Positions 32,371-41,596 of a stretch of 64,000 nucleotides of DNA are shown piece by piece. Position 1 is the first letter of the stretch, and every line of letters begins with the position of its first letter. The stretch is from Streptomyces sp. AC558_RSS880 (lineage in GTDB: Bacteria > Actinomycetota > Actinomycetes > Streptomycetales > Streptomycetaceae). Position numbers and translations under genes: made by a program. The stretch spans positions 62,001 through 126,000 of the forward strand of contig NZ_JAGMUJ010000003.1 in the NCBI RefSeq assembly GCF_019049255.1. Reading direction: 5' to 3'. The notes beneath the pieces are model-generated. The model had not been told where the DNA came from and made no database searches. It saw nothing but the letters and a program-made list of their open reading frames with translations.

Positions 32371-33998
32371 CGGGTGCCCCCGTCGGCCTCGGTGTCGGTG
32401 TCGTCGTGGTACAGCGGGAGTTCGACCGTGAACACCGCGCCGCCCCGGGGCAGGTTCGCCGCCCGGATGCGCCCCCCGTGCAGGCGCACGTTCTCCGCCG
32501 TGATGGCCAGACCAAGCCCGCTGCTCTCGCTCCTGGCCCGTGAGGTGCTCGCCTTGTAGAACCGCTCGAAGATGTGCGGCATGGCCTCCTCGGCGATCCC
32601 CGGTCCGTTGTCGGTCACCTCGATGACGGCCCACGCCATGCCCGCCCCGTCCACCCGTACCCCCATGGTCAGCCGCACGGGCGGCGCTCCGTGCCGCAGC
32701 GCGTTGCCGATCAGATTGGCCGTCACCACGTCGAGTCTGCGCGGATCGACGCGCGCGCGGAGCTCACCCGGTCCGGGCAGCCGGGTCTCCACCTGCTCCT
32801 GCCGCCACCGGGAGGCGATGGTGCGCCGTACGGACTCGGCCAGGTCGATCTCGTCCCGGTTGAGTTCGGCCGCCCCCGCGTCGAAGCGGGAGATCTCCAT
32901 CAGGTCGTTCACCAGTCCACTCAGCCGGTTCGTTCCCTCGCTGATGAGCCGCAGCGCCTCACCGGTCTCCCCTTCCCCCTCCAGGTCCAGCACGTCGGTG
33001 ACCGCCGACATCGCCGCCAGCGGCGTGCGCAGCTCGTGGGAGACGTCCGCCACGAAGCGGCGCCCCTGGGCCTCCAGGCGGCGCAGCTCCCGTACGGTCC
33101 GCTCCAGCTCGGCCGCCGTCTCGTTGAAGGACTGGGAGAGATCGGCCAGTTCGTCGGAGCCGGTGACGTCCAGCCGGACGTCGAGATGCCCCGCGGCCAT
33201 CCGGCGCGTCGCCCGGCGCAGCGCCCGTACGGGACGCAGTACGCCGCTCGCGGCGAGCAGCGCCAGGACGACGGCGAGGCACAGGGCCACCAGGGTGGCC
33301 CGCTCGATGCCGTGGACCATGGCCTCGACGTACCCCTCTTCGGTGGTCTGCGGGACCTCCAGGTACATCACGACTCCGGAGAGCCTGGTCTCAAAGCCCT
33401 CGCCCCAGGTGTACGTGACGGGCATGCCGACGACGAGACGAGGGCGCCCGTCGACGTTCATCCGCTGAAACACCGCGACACGTCGGTCCCGGACGGACCG
33501 GAGCATTCCGGGGCTCAGCTCGACGAAACCGGCGCTCGGCGCATAGGCGCGGTGGCCGCCGTACGTGGCCATGATCCGCCAGCCCGACGCACGGTTCGCG
33601 TACAGCACCTGGTCCACCGCGGACTGGAGGTCCACCTGGTCCGGGGCAATGGGGATGGAGGGCGCGACGGCGTCGACGCTCGTACGGAACTGGTTGATGA
33701 CGGAGTCCTGGCTCTGCTGGAGCACCCCCGTGCGTGCCTCGCGGAAGGCGAGGGCCCCGGTGCCCAGGGAGCTGGCCATGGCCACCAGGACGAAGGACGT
33801 CAGCAGGCGGGGGCGCAGACCGCGCAGGGGAAGCGGGATGCGCGCCAGGGCCGCCCGGAGGAAGCGCCGGGGGCCGGCACCCGGTACGGCGGCGGGGGGC
33901 TCTTCAGTCGTGGGGACCTCGGGTGCGGTTCTCCGCGCCCCGGCGGTCTTCCGCGTCCGTACGGTCCTCCGTGTCCGCGCGGACGTCCGGTCGCTCAT
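32367..33998 (-). CDS. Sensor histidine kinase (AfsQ2-like)
   Basis: A 543-residue membrane kinase. After an Arg-rich cytoplasmic leader, a first membrane segment (LLTSFVLVAMASSLGTGALAF) precedes an extracellular sensor of about 170 residues, then a second segment (ATLVALCLAVVLALLAASGVL) and HAMP. The dimerisation box VADVSHELRTPLAA holds the phospho-accepting His. ATP-binding motifs are DVVTANLIGNALRHG (N box), DNGPGIAEEAMPHIFERFYK and SSGLGLAI. The ATG overlaps the response-regulator stop by four bases. The match to AfsQ2 rests on gene order and regulator sequence. Confidence 0.93.
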   Translation of the reverse strand: MSDRTSARTRRTVRTRKTAGARRTAPEVPTTEEPPAAVPGAGPRRFLRAALARIPLPLRGLRPRLLTSFVLVAMASSLGTGALAFREARTGVLQQSQDSVINQFRTSVDAVAPSIPIAPDQVDLQSAVDQVLYANRASGWRIMATYGGHRAYAPSAGFVELSPGMLRSVRDRRVAVFQRMNVDGRPRLVVGMPVTYTWGEGFETRLSGVVMYLEVPQTTEEGYVEAMVHGIERATLVALCLAVVLALLAASGVLRPVRALRRATRRMAAGHLDVRLDVTGSDELADLSQSFNETAAELERTVRELRRLEAQGRRFVADVSHELRTPLAAMSAVTDVLDLEGEGETGEALRLISEGTNRLSGLVNDLMEISRFDAGAAELNRDEIDLAESVRRTIASRWRQEQVETRLPGPGELRARVDPRRLDVVTANLIGNALRHGAPPVRLTMGVRVDGAGMAWAVIEVTDNGPGIAEEAMPHIFERFYKASTSRARSESSGLGLAITAENVRLHGGRIRAANLPRGGAVFTVELPLYHDDTDTEADGGTR

Positions 33999-34681
33999 GA
34001 GGTGCCGAAGCGGTAACCGAATCCGCGTACGGTCTGCACGTAACGGGGAGTCCTGCCCTCGCCGAGCTTGTTGCGCAGTCGCTTCACACAGGCGTCCACG
34101 AGCCGTATGTCGCCGTGGTAGCTGTGTTCCCAGACCGCTTCCAGCAGCTGCTGGCGGCTGAACACCTGGCCGGGCGAGGCCGACAGGGTCAGCAGCAGCC
34201 GCAGTTCGGAGGGGGCGAGGGCGACGGGTTCGCCGCGGTGCGTCACCACGAGCCCGGCGCGGTCGACGACCAGCTCGCCGTGCGTCTCCGCCCGGGGACG
34301 GGTGCCGTCCGGCAGCGACGCGTCCTGTCTGCGCAGCACGGCCCGTATCCGCGCGTCGAGCACCCGGGCCTGCACGGGCTTCACCACGTAGTCGTCCGCA
34401 CCGGTCTCCAGTCCCACGACCACGTCGACGTCGTCTCCCCGGGCCGTCACCATGATGATCGGCACCTGGTCGCGGTCCCTGATCCGGCGGCACACGTCCA
34501 GGCCGGACATGCCGGGCAGCATGAGATCGAGCACGACGACGTCCGGCCGGAAGGGGCGGAGCTGTTCCAGCCCTTCCTCCCCCGTTTCCACGGCGGAGAC
34601 CTCATGCCCCTGGTGCCGCAGACCCAGTTGGACGGCCCTGCGGACATCTTGGTCGTCTTCGACGATCAGAATCCGTGGCAT
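33995..34681 (-). CDS. OmpR-family response regulator (AfsQ1-like)
   Basis: A 228-residue regulator. The receiver domain has VEDDQDV acidic residues, the phospho-accepting Asp in VVLDLMLPGMSG, the Thr in MVTARGD and the Lys in YVVKPVQ. The winged-helix C-terminus has LAPSELRLLLTLSASPG and VDACVKRLRNKLG...VQTVRGFGYRFG. KPVQ-x-RVLDARIRAVLRR closely resembles AfsQ1 of Streptomyces, as does the order regulator-kinase-lipoprotein. No sigma factor lies adjacent here, whereas afsQ1Q2 normally neighbours sigQ, so it may be a paralogue. Confidence 0.93.
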   Translation of the reverse strand: MPRILIVEDDQDVRRAVQLGLRHQGHEVSAVETGEEGLEQLRPFRPDVVVLDLMLPGMSGLDVCRRIRDRDQVPIIMVTARGDDVDVVVGLETGADDYVVKPVQARVLDARIRAVLRRQDASLPDGTRPRAETHGELVVDRAGLVVTHRGEPVALAPSELRLLLTLSASPGQVFSRQQLLEAVWEHSYHGDIRLVDACVKRLRNKLGEGRTPRYVQTVRGFGYRFGTS

Positions 34682-34844
34682 TTCGGCAGTGTAAGCAGAC
34701 CGGATGAGACGACCGTCCCGAGGAAGGCCCCTCTCCGACCGCCGTTACACAACGATCACACGGGCCGGGGAACGCGGGCGTCGTTATCTTTCCGTGACAG
34801 TCTCGGCTCATGGGGATCATCTGGGATCACCAGATTGAGCTGCC

Positions 34845-35750
34845 ATGTATTCGGCACGAGAGCGGCAATCCGCACCCGCCACCGGCAGCACCGCGGCCGG
34901 TCACCGCGCCGGTCACCGCGCCGGCCGTCGGCGCCGGTCCTCCCATCGCCGGGGACGGCCGCGCCGCCGGGGCCGGGGCCTGCTGATCGGCCTGCTGGTG
35001 GCCGTCGGCCTGCTGGGTTCGACGGCGTACCTCCTGGGAGGCGGGCGGAGCGACGCGTCGAGCGGTGCGCCGCACCCGCGGAGCACGCACGTCGCCCCCA
35101 CTCCCACACCCACACCGCCCCCCTCCGCCTCCCCTTCCTCCTCCCCCTCCCCCTCCGCGAGCCGGACCGAGATCGACGTCCCCCCGAAGGGCAGCGGGAC
35201 GTTCGTCACCGCGCAGGCCAGTGGGAAGACGGTGGGCAGCGGTTCCCGCCCGGTGCGCTACGTCGTGGAGGTCGAGACCGGCCTCGACATCTCGCCGTCC
35301 CAGGCGGCGAACGAGATCGCCGAGATACTCGCCGCCCCGCGGGGCTGGACCCACGACCCGGACAACGCGTTCCAGCTGGTGGGCGCGGGATCGCCGCACG
35401 ACATCACGATAAAGATCGCGACACCGGCGACGGCGGACGCCCTGTGCTGGGCGGGCATCCAGCAGGACACCGGAGGCGAGTACAACTGCGAGGTTCCCGG
35501 AGGGGTGGTGGTGAACCTCAAGCGCTGGGTCAAGGGCTCACCCAACTTCGACGGGCCGATCCATGAATACCGGGCGCTGATCATCAACCACGAGGTGGGG
35601 CACTTCCTCGGTCACTCGCACGTGACCTGCGGGGGCGCCGGGCGACTGGCCCCCGTGATGATGCAGCAGATCAAGGGCCTGCACGGCTGCGTCGCCAACG
35701 CCTGGCCCTACGACGAGAACGGTGACTTCGTCACCGGGCCGCCCGTCTGA
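34845..35750 (+). CDS. DUF3152 membrane-anchored putative metalloprotease
   Basis: A 301-residue protein. A short basic cytoplasmic head and membrane segment (LLIGLLVAVGLLGSTAYLLGG) are followed by a Pro/Ser/Thr-rich linker (roughly residues 75-110). The extracellular DUF3152 domain begins about residue 115 and contains INHEVGHFLGHSH, an HExxH-x-x-G-H zinc-protease motif, and four or so cysteines (ALCWAG, YNCEV, HVTCGG, HGCVAN). DUF3152 is common in actinobacteria and unassigned; peptidase activity is a prediction from the motif. It is divergent from the response regulator. Confidence 0.88.
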   Translation: MYSARERQSAPATGSTAAGHRAGHRAGRRRRSSHRRGRPRRRGRGLLIGLLVAVGLLGSTAYLLGGGRSDASSGAPHPRSTHVAPTPTPTPPPSASPSSSPSPSASRTEIDVPPKGSGTFVTAQASGKTVGSGSRPVRYVVEVETGLDISPSQAANEIAEILAAPRGWTHDPDNAFQLVGAGSPHDITIKIATPATADALCWAGIQQDTGGEYNCEVPGGVVVNLKRWVKGSPNFDGPIHEYRALIINHEVGHFLGHSHVTCGGAGRLAPVMMQQIKGLHGCVANAWPYDENGDFVTGPPV

Positions 35751-35770
35751 CCGGCGCCGGTCCCGAGGCC

Positions 35771-35790
35771 GGCCGTCACGGCGGACGGCC
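35771..35790 (+). terminator. Hairpin after DUF3152 gene
   Basis: GGCCGTC and GACGGCC form a seven-base stem with a six-base loop shortly after the stop. Confidence 0.5.
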
Positions 35791-35908
35791 GTTACAGCTC
35801 GGTCATGTACCGGCCCCAGGGCCATGAACTGCCGGCACCACTGTGAACTCCGCGTTCTCCTGCGTCCGCAGGCGGAATCCCCCCTCCCTCCCGATCGGAT
35901 GGAAGTAG

Positions 35909-36865
35909 ATGACTCGTTCCCGCACTGTCCGGAGACTGGCCGCCGCGACGGCGGTCGGTCTGCTGCCGCTGCTGGCGGCTTGTGGCGCCGACACCGACAC
36001 CGGCACCGGCTCGGAGTCCCACGCGTCGGACGGTGGGAAGACCACGGCCGGATCGTCGGGGCAGCTCGACATCCCCGCCGACGCGAACGCCGATCTCAAG
36101 AAGCAGTACCTCTTGGAGAACGCGATCGCGGCCTGCATGAAGAAGCAGGGATTCACCTACACCCCCGTGGCCCCCGAGGATCCCGCCGCCTCCTGGGACA
36201 CCTACGGGGCGGACTACGCGCTGACGAAGAAGTACCGGCAGAAGTACGGTTTCGGCATCTACGCGGGCATCGTCTACCCCGACGACGCCGGCGCGTCGGG
36301 CAGTGCGGCCGCCCAACAGGACTCGAACAAGACGCCCAACGCGGACTACGTGGACACGCTCACTCCCGAGCAGAAGGCCGCGTACGACAAGGCGTTGGGC
36401 GCTTTCCCCGACCCGAAGGCCGGTGAGAAGAACTGGACCGGCTGTCAGGGTGAGGCCGACAAGAAGGTCTACGGCTCCTCGTCGGCCCAGGAGCGGGGCA
36501 CCGAGGCCACGAACCGGAACCAGGCCAACGCGCAGGCGCTCAACGGTGATCCGAAGCTGGTCGCGCTGGCGCAGTCGTACGCCTCGTGCCTGAGGAAGGA
36601 AGGCATCTCCGTCACGACCACGCAGCCGACCGGCGTCGGGGAGATGGTCAGGTTCCAGGCGCTCGACTCCGCTCCGGCCAGTACCATCCCCACCGTCGAC
36701 AAGGACGGGAACACCCAGGAGCCCATGAGCAAGGAGGAGGCCCTCCCGCTGCTCACCAAGGACATCGAGCTGGCGATGCGGGACCTGGAGTGCGGCAAGG
36801 AGTTCCGGGCCGCCTACTTCCCGAAGTTCCTGAAGGCCCCGACCAGCGGTGGCGGTGCCGGGTGA
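35909..36865 (+). CDS. Lipoprotein, first gene of an export operon
   Basis: A 318-residue lipoprotein: the signal peptide ends in the lipobox LLAAC with Cys25, followed by a Gly/Thr/Ser linker. The mature part is polar and helical (IAACMKKQGFTYTPVAPEDP, YVDTLTPEQKAAYDKALGA), with four cysteines arranged as CMKK...CQGEADK...SYASCLRKEG...DLECGKEFR. It is paired with the downstream adaptor, ATPase and permease genes in a single unit by GTGA and ATGA overlaps, so it may be a substrate-binding or accessory part of that exporter. I know no named family for it. Confidence 0.8.
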   Translation: MTRSRTVRRLAAATAVGLLPLLAACGADTDTGTGSESHASDGGKTTAGSSGQLDIPADANADLKKQYLLENAIAACMKKQGFTYTPVAPEDPAASWDTYGADYALTKKYRQKYGFGIYAGIVYPDDAGASGSAAAQQDSNKTPNADYVDTLTPEQKAAYDKALGAFPDPKAGEKNWTGCQGEADKKVYGSSSAQERGTEATNRNQANAQALNGDPKLVALAQSYASCLRKEGISVTTTQPTGVGEMVRFQALDSAPASTIPTVDKDGNTQEPMSKEEALPLLTKDIELAMRDLECGKEFRAAYFPKFLKAPTSGGGAG

Positions 36866-38391
36866 GGCAGCGCCCCGAGCCGGCCGGCGCCCGTCCCGGA
36901 CGGTTCCGCAGGCTGACCGGCACCCGTTCCGGACAGCTGACGGTCGTCGTCGCCGCGGTGGCGCTGGTCGGGGCGGGCGGCTGGTTCGCCGGATCGCGGA
37001 TGCAGTCGCCCGCGGACGCCGCCGCCTCGCACCGGCCGCCGGAAGCCGGTCCCGTCACCGTCGCGGTCGAGCGGCGCTCGCTCACCGCGAGCGTGGTGGC
37101 CCAGGGCTCGGTGGAGTTCGCCTCGCCGCAGAGCGTGAGCCTGGCCGGACCCGTCGGCTCCCCGGACTCCGGGTCCGGCGAAGCGGGGGCCGGCGACAGC
37201 GTCGCCCAGCGGATCACCAAGGCACCGGCGGCCGGGGCGGAGGTGAAGGAGGGCGATGTGCTGATGCAGATGAGCGGGCGGCCGGTCCTGGTGCTGCGGG
37301 GCACCGTGCCGATGTACCGGACGCTGGGACCCGGCGCCTCCGGGGACGACGTCGAGCAGCTCCAGCGGGCGCTGGCCCGGCTGGGCTTCGACCCCGGTTC
37401 GGCGGACGGGACGTACGGGCAGTCGGACGCCGCGGCGGTGAGCCGCTGGTACGAGAGCAAGGGCTACCGCGCCATGGAGCCCACCGTCGCCGACAAGCAG
37501 CAGCTGGGGACGCTCGAAGCGGCGGTGACCACCGCGCAGCAGGCCCTCCTCGCGGCGCGGAGCCCGGGCGGCGGGTCCGGGGGAGCCGGCGGCTCCGAGG
37601 AGCCCGGCGGGCCCGGGGAGTCCGGCGGCTCCGGGGAGCCCGGCGGCGGCTCCGGGGAATCCGGCAGTGGCTCCGGAGACGGGTCGGGCACCGGCGGGGA
37701 CGCCGCCGAGCTGGAACTCAAGTCGGCACAGCAGCAGTTGGACGCGGCCAACACCGCGCTCTCCGCCTTCCAGGCCGGTTACGGAACCAAGGTCCCCGCC
37801 GGTGAGGTGGTCTTCCTGCCGGAACTGCCGGCCCGGCTGGACAAGGTGTCCGTGAAGACGGGGGACACCCCCTCCGGACCGGTCGCCACGGTGACCAGCT
37901 CCAAGGTCGTGGTGCGGGCCGTGGTCCCGGCCGACGACGCCGAGTTGCTCCACAAGGGCATGCGGGCCCGGGTGGAGACCACCGACGGCACGACGGCGGA
38001 CGGCGAGGTGGTGGCACTCGGCGACGAGGTGCCGAAGGACGATCCGGCCGACGCCGGCAAGCGGCAGGGGACCTCGGACGGCGGGAGCGACGGCAGCTCG
38101 GCCCCCGTACAGGTGCAGATCTCCGTGCCGGCGGGGACCCTGGCGAAGAACGCCGCCGAATCCGCGAAGGTCACCATCGAGGTGGGCTCGTCGGAGGGCG
38201 CGGTGCTGACGGTGCCCCTCGCCGCGCTGCACACGTCCGCCGGCGGGAAGGCCCGGGTGCGGGTCGTGCGCGGCGGCGAGGTGGTGGACGCCGCCGTCGA
38301 GGCCGGGCTCTCCGCGGACGGTCAGGTGGAGGTCACCCCGTCGTCCGGTGCCGCCCTGAAGCCCGGCGACCAGGTGGTGGTCGGGCGATGA
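36862..38391 (+). CDS. Membrane-fusion-type adaptor with peptidoglycan-binding domain
   Basis: A 509-residue protein starting at a GTG that overlaps the lipoprotein stop. A membrane anchor (LTVVVAAVALVGAGGWFAG) is followed by a beta-barrel/lipoyl-like segment (PVTVAVERRSLTASVVAQGSVEF). A PG_binding_1 domain follows (LGPGASGDDVEQLQRALARLGFDPG..DGTYG), then a long Gly/Ser/Glu/Pro low-complexity linker around residues 230-280 and further beta-domains ending VPLAALHTSAGGKARVRVV. This is the HlyD/MacA-like layout used in actinobacteria, where a peptidoglycan-binding domain may hold the adaptor to the wall. Confidence 0.85.
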   Translation: MRQRPEPAGARPGRFRRLTGTRSGQLTVVVAAVALVGAGGWFAGSRMQSPADAAASHRPPEAGPVTVAVERRSLTASVVAQGSVEFASPQSVSLAGPVGSPDSGSGEAGAGDSVAQRITKAPAAGAEVKEGDVLMQMSGRPVLVLRGTVPMYRTLGPGASGDDVEQLQRALARLGFDPGSADGTYGQSDAAAVSRWYESKGYRAMEPTVADKQQLGTLEAAVTTAQQALLAARSPGGGSGGAGGSEEPGGPGESGGSGEPGGGSGESGSGSGDGSGTGGDAAELELKSAQQQLDAANTALSAFQAGYGTKVPAGEVVFLPELPARLDKVSVKTGDTPSGPVATVTSSKVVVRAVVPADDAELLHKGMRARVETTDGTTADGEVVALGDEVPKDDPADAGKRQGTSDGGSDGSSAPVQVQISVPAGTLAKNAAESAKVTIEVGSSEGAVLTVPLAALHTSAGGKARVRVVRGGEVVDAAVEAGLSADGQVEVTPSSGAALKPGDQVVVGR

Positions 38392-39125
38392 GCGGTCCAC
38401 CGATGACCGGTCCGCCGTCCCCCGTCGTGCCCGACGCGGACACGGTCATCCAACTGACCGACGTGGGCCGGACCTTCGACTCCGAACCGCCGGTGCACGC
38501 CCTGCGCGAGGTGAACCTGACCGTTCGGCGCGGCGAGCACCTGTCGATCGTCGGCCCGTCCGGTTCCGGCAAGTCGACGCTGCTCAACACCCTGGGGCTG
38601 CTGGACCGCCCCACCTCGGGCACCTACCGGCTCGACGGGGTGGAGACCAACGCGCTCGGCGACCTGGAGCGCACCGCGTTGCGCGGCAGCCGGATCGGGT
38701 TCGTCTTCCAGTCCTTCCACCTGCTGCCGTACCGGACCGTGGAGGAGAACGTCATGCTGGCCGAGACCTACCGCCGGCCGCGCCCGGGGCGCGGCCGGGC
38801 CGACCGCCGTACCAGAGCCGAGCAGGCACTGCGGCGGGTGGGTCTGGCGCACCGGGCCGGCTTCCGGCCGGACCGGCTCTCCGGCGGTGAGAGACAGCGG
38901 GTGGCGATCGCCCGGGCGCTGATGAGCGACCCCGCCCTGCTGCTCTGCGACGAACCCACCGGCAACCTCGACAGCGAGAACACCGAGTCGGTGCTGGACC
39001 TCTTCGACCGGCTCGGCGAGCAGGGCATGACCCTGGTGGTGATCACGCACGAGGAGGCGGTCAGCGGGCGGGCCCACAGGCGGGTGAGGATCAGCGACGG
39101 GCTGCTCACCGAGGAGCACCGATGA
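38388..39125 (+). CDS. ABC transporter ATP-binding protein (MacB/LolD-like)
   Basis: A 245-residue ATPase beginning at an ATG that overlaps the adaptor stop. All motifs are intact: Walker A GPSGSGKST, Q-loop VFQSFHLLPYRTVEENV, signature LSGGERQRVAIARAL, Walker B LLLCDEPTGNLDS and switch His in VITHEE. The sequence belongs to the LolD/MacB class that drives export or membrane-lipid extraction rather than import. It sits between adaptor and permease in the same operon. Confidence 0.95.
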   Translation: MSGPPMTGPPSPVVPDADTVIQLTDVGRTFDSEPPVHALREVNLTVRRGEHLSIVGPSGSGKSTLLNTLGLLDRPTSGTYRLDGVETNALGDLERTALRGSRIGFVFQSFHLLPYRTVEENVMLAETYRRPRPGRGRADRRTRAEQALRRVGLAHRAGFRPDRLSGGERQRVAIARALMSDPALLLCDEPTGNLDSENTESVLDLFDRLGEQGMTLVVITHEEAVSGRAHRRVRISDGLLTEEHR

Positions 39126-40360
39126 GGTCCCGGACCCGGGCCGGGGGGACCGTCGAGCGCCCCTGGATGGACTTCAGGGACCTGTGGTCCGAAGCGCTGG
39201 CGGGGGTGCTCGCCCGCCCGATGCGCTCCGCCCTGACCACGCTGGGCACCGTCCTGGGCATCACCACCCTGGTCATCACCATCGGGGTCTCGTCCACGGC
39301 GGGCAACCAGATCGTGGGCCGGTTCGACGCCCTGACCGCCACCTCGGTCACGGTGGGGGTGCCCTCCGTGGCCTCCGCCGACCCCGGTCCGCTCGTGGAC
39401 TGGTCGGGGGTCGACGCGGTGCGCCGGCTGGCCGGGGTCGAGTCGGTGGCGGCGATCGCCGACTCCCAGGAGACCGCGGGCGTCGAGGTGCGCGCCCACC
39501 ACGTGGTCGCTCCCGGCGAGACCACCGGCCAGACCATGGCGGTCGTCGCCGCGTCCCCCACGCTGCCGGCCGCGGTCCGGGGCGGGATGACCGCCGGGCG
39601 CTTCCTCGACGACGGGGACATCGCCCGGCACGACCGGGTGGCGGTCCTCGGCGACCAGGCGGCGCGGCTCCTCGGCATCGACTCGGTCGGGAACGCTCCC
39701 GCGGTCTTCCTGAAGGGCCAGGCGTACACGGTGATCGGGATACTCGGCGGAGTGGAGCGGGAGCAGCAGCTCGCCACCGCGGTGATCCTGCCGCCCACGA
39801 CGGCCGCGGACCGGATGGGGCTGGGGACCGTGACCCGGGTACTGATCAACACCGCGCTCGGCGCGGCCGGCCAGGTCGCCCGCCAGGCGCCGATCGCGCT
39901 GGCCCCCGGAGCCGAGGCTTCCCTGACCGTGACGGCACCGACCGATCCGGCCGAGGCCCGCAAGGGAGTGCAGGGGGACGTCAACGGCCTGTTCCTGGTC
40001 CTCGGGCTGGTCTCGCTGGTGGTCGGGGCCATCGGTATCGCCAACGTGACGCTGGTGACGGTCATCGAGCGGATCGGGGAGATCGGACTGCGCCGCGCCC
40101 TCGGGGCCTCGCGGCGGCAGGTCGCCGGCCAGTTCCTGGTGGAGTCGACGACGATCGGGCTCCTCGGCGGTGTCGTGGGCGCCGCCCTGGGCATGGTCGT
40201 CGTGGTGATCGTCTCCGCCGTCAAGGAGTGGACACCGGTCCTGGACGTCCGCCTCGCCCTCGGAGCCCCGGTCGCCGGGGCCCTGGTGGGACTCCTGGCC
40301 GGCCTCTACCCGTCACTGCGGGCCTCCCGCATGGAACCGGTCGACGCCCTGCGCGCGTAA
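39122..40360 (+). CDS. MacB/FtsX-type ABC transporter permease
   Basis: A 412-residue permease starting with an ATG that overlaps the ATPase stop. One N-terminal membrane segment (ALTTLGTVLGITTLVITIGVS) is followed by a large extracellular MacB periplasmic domain of about 210 residues (residues ~50-280). Three C-terminal spans follow: LFLVLGLVSLVVGAIGIANVTLV, GLLGGVVGAALGMVVVVIVS and AGALVGLLAGLYPSLRASR. RIGEIGLRRALGAS is the FtsX signature. With the lipoprotein, adaptor and ATPase it forms a complete MacAB-like export system. Confidence 0.93.
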   Translation: MRSRTRAGGTVERPWMDFRDLWSEALAGVLARPMRSALTTLGTVLGITTLVITIGVSSTAGNQIVGRFDALTATSVTVGVPSVASADPGPLVDWSGVDAVRRLAGVESVAAIADSQETAGVEVRAHHVVAPGETTGQTMAVVAASPTLPAAVRGGMTAGRFLDDGDIARHDRVAVLGDQAARLLGIDSVGNAPAVFLKGQAYTVIGILGGVEREQQLATAVILPPTTAADRMGLGTVTRVLINTALGAAGQVARQAPIALAPGAEASLTVTAPTDPAEARKGVQGDVNGLFLVLGLVSLVVGAIGIANVTLVTVIERIGEIGLRRALGASRRQVAGQFLVESTTIGLLGGVVGAALGMVVVVIVSAVKEWTPVLDVRLALGAPVAGALVGLLAGLYPSLRASRMEPVDALRA

Positions 40361-40390
40361 CCGTGCCCGCGGGCAGGCCGGGCAGGAACA

Positions 40391-40430
40391 GCCGGTGCGG
40401 GCTCCGTGGGGACGGGACGCCCGCACCGGC
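40391..40430 (+). terminator. Terminator after the export operon
   Basis: GCCGGTGCGGGC and GCCCGCACCGGC form a perfect 12-base stem with a 16-base loop, 30 bases after the permease stop. Confidence 0.65.
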
Positions 40431-40536
40431 CGGTCGGTCACGGTCGTGCCGCGGGTGCGCCGAGGAGACACCCGCCGCCCCATGCACCAGACTCGAAGGG
40501 AGACCGCCGGTCGACCACGCTCGAAGGGCCGGACCC

Positions 40537-41538
40537 GTGCACGACGTTCCGCTGTGGCTGTGGATGGTCTTCGCCGTCACCGTACTGGTGTCCCTGACCG
40601 TCGATCTGCTCGCGCACCGGCAGGCCCACGTCATCGGGTTCCGGGAGGCCGCCGCCTGGAGCGGGGTCTGGGTGGGACTGGCGATCACCTTCGGCGCCGT
40701 GGTCTTCCTCGTGGTCGGGACGACCGCCGGAGTGGAGTACACCACCGCATGGCTGCTGGAGAAGAGCCTCTCGGTCGACAACCTCTTCGTCTTCGCGCTG
40801 ATCTTCGGCTACTTCCGTGTCCCGCGCGCCTACCAGCACCACGTCCTGTTCCTCGGCGTCCTCGGCGCCCTGGTCTTCCGAGGCGTCTTCCTCGCCGCCG
40901 GCGTCGCCGTGGTCAGCCGCTTCACCGCCGTCCTGTTCGCCTTCGCCGCCGTCCTCTTCTACAGCACCTACAAGATCCTCAAGGAGGAGGAAGACAGCTT
41001 CGACCCCGGCAGGAGCATCGCCGTACGCCTGCTCCGCAAGGTCGTCCCCGTGCGGGACGACTACGCCGGCGCCCATTTCTTCGTCAAGGAGGCCGGCAGA
41101 CGCGTCGCCACCCCGCTGCTCGCCGTCGTCGTCGCGATCGAGGCCGCCGACCTCGTCTTCGCCGTCGACAGCGTGCCCGCCGTCCTGGCCGTCAGCAGCG
41201 ACGCCTTCATCGTCTACACCAGCAACGCCTTCGCCATCCTGGGCCTGCGCGCCCTCTACTTCATGCTCGCGGGCCTGCTGGACCGGTTCCAGTACCTGAG
41301 CAAGGGCCTGGCGCTCATCCTCGCCTTCATCGGCGTCAAGCTCGTCCTCCAGGCGTCCCACGAGATCATCAGCCCCGCCGTGCCCGAGATCCCCTCTCCG
41401 CTCAGCCTCGCCGTCATCGCCACCGTCCTGAGCGTCTCCATCGCACTCAGCCTGCTGCGGCCCCCGCCCACCGGCCACGAGGACGCACCGTCGGCGGCCG
41501 GCACCGGTCCGCCCGAGGGCCGCACCGAGGATCGGTGA
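40537..41538 (+). CDS. TerC-family integral membrane protein
   Basis: A 333-residue protein from GTG 40537, preceded by AAGGG. Nine or so membrane spans can be drawn. The TerC signature EKSLSVDNLFVFALIF and the later EAADLVFAVDSVPAVLAVS carry conserved acidic residues in membrane helices, thought to bind metal (Mn or Ca) in this transporter family. The KEEEDSFDP loop is typical. A role in tellurite resistance is historical; cation export during protein secretion is the current view. An upstream in-frame extension would enter the terminator. Confidence 0.92.
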   Translation: MHDVPLWLWMVFAVTVLVSLTVDLLAHRQAHVIGFREAAAWSGVWVGLAITFGAVVFLVVGTTAGVEYTTAWLLEKSLSVDNLFVFALIFGYFRVPRAYQHHVLFLGVLGALVFRGVFLAAGVAVVSRFTAVLFAFAAVLFYSTYKILKEEEDSFDPGRSIAVRLLRKVVPVRDDYAGAHFFVKEAGRRVATPLLAVVVAIEAADLVFAVDSVPAVLAVSSDAFIVYTSNAFAILGLRALYFMLAGLLDRFQYLSKGLALILAFIGVKLVLQASHEIISPAVPEIPSPLSLAVIATVLSVSIALSLLRPPPTGHEDAPSAAGTGPPEGRTEDR

Positions 41539-41581
41539 CCGGACCCGAGCACCAAGGGAATCCCAAGAGAGACCAAAAAGG

Positions 41582-41596
41582 CGATAACGTTACATT
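41582..41596 (+). promoter_or_regulatory. Promoter-like element directly before a possibly leaderless start
   Basis: GATAACGTTACATT contains a TAACGT -10-like hexamer and ends at the ATG. TAACGTTA is palindromic. No Shine-Dalgarno sequence is present between it and the ATG, so transcription may start at or beside the start codon. Inferred by eye. Confidence 0.45.

Noticed and set aside
29873..32431. An 852-codon plus-strand frame over the PucR and lipoprotein genes
   Set aside because: Low-complexity Ser/Arg/Thr composition and no motif; the minus-strand genes explain the region fully.
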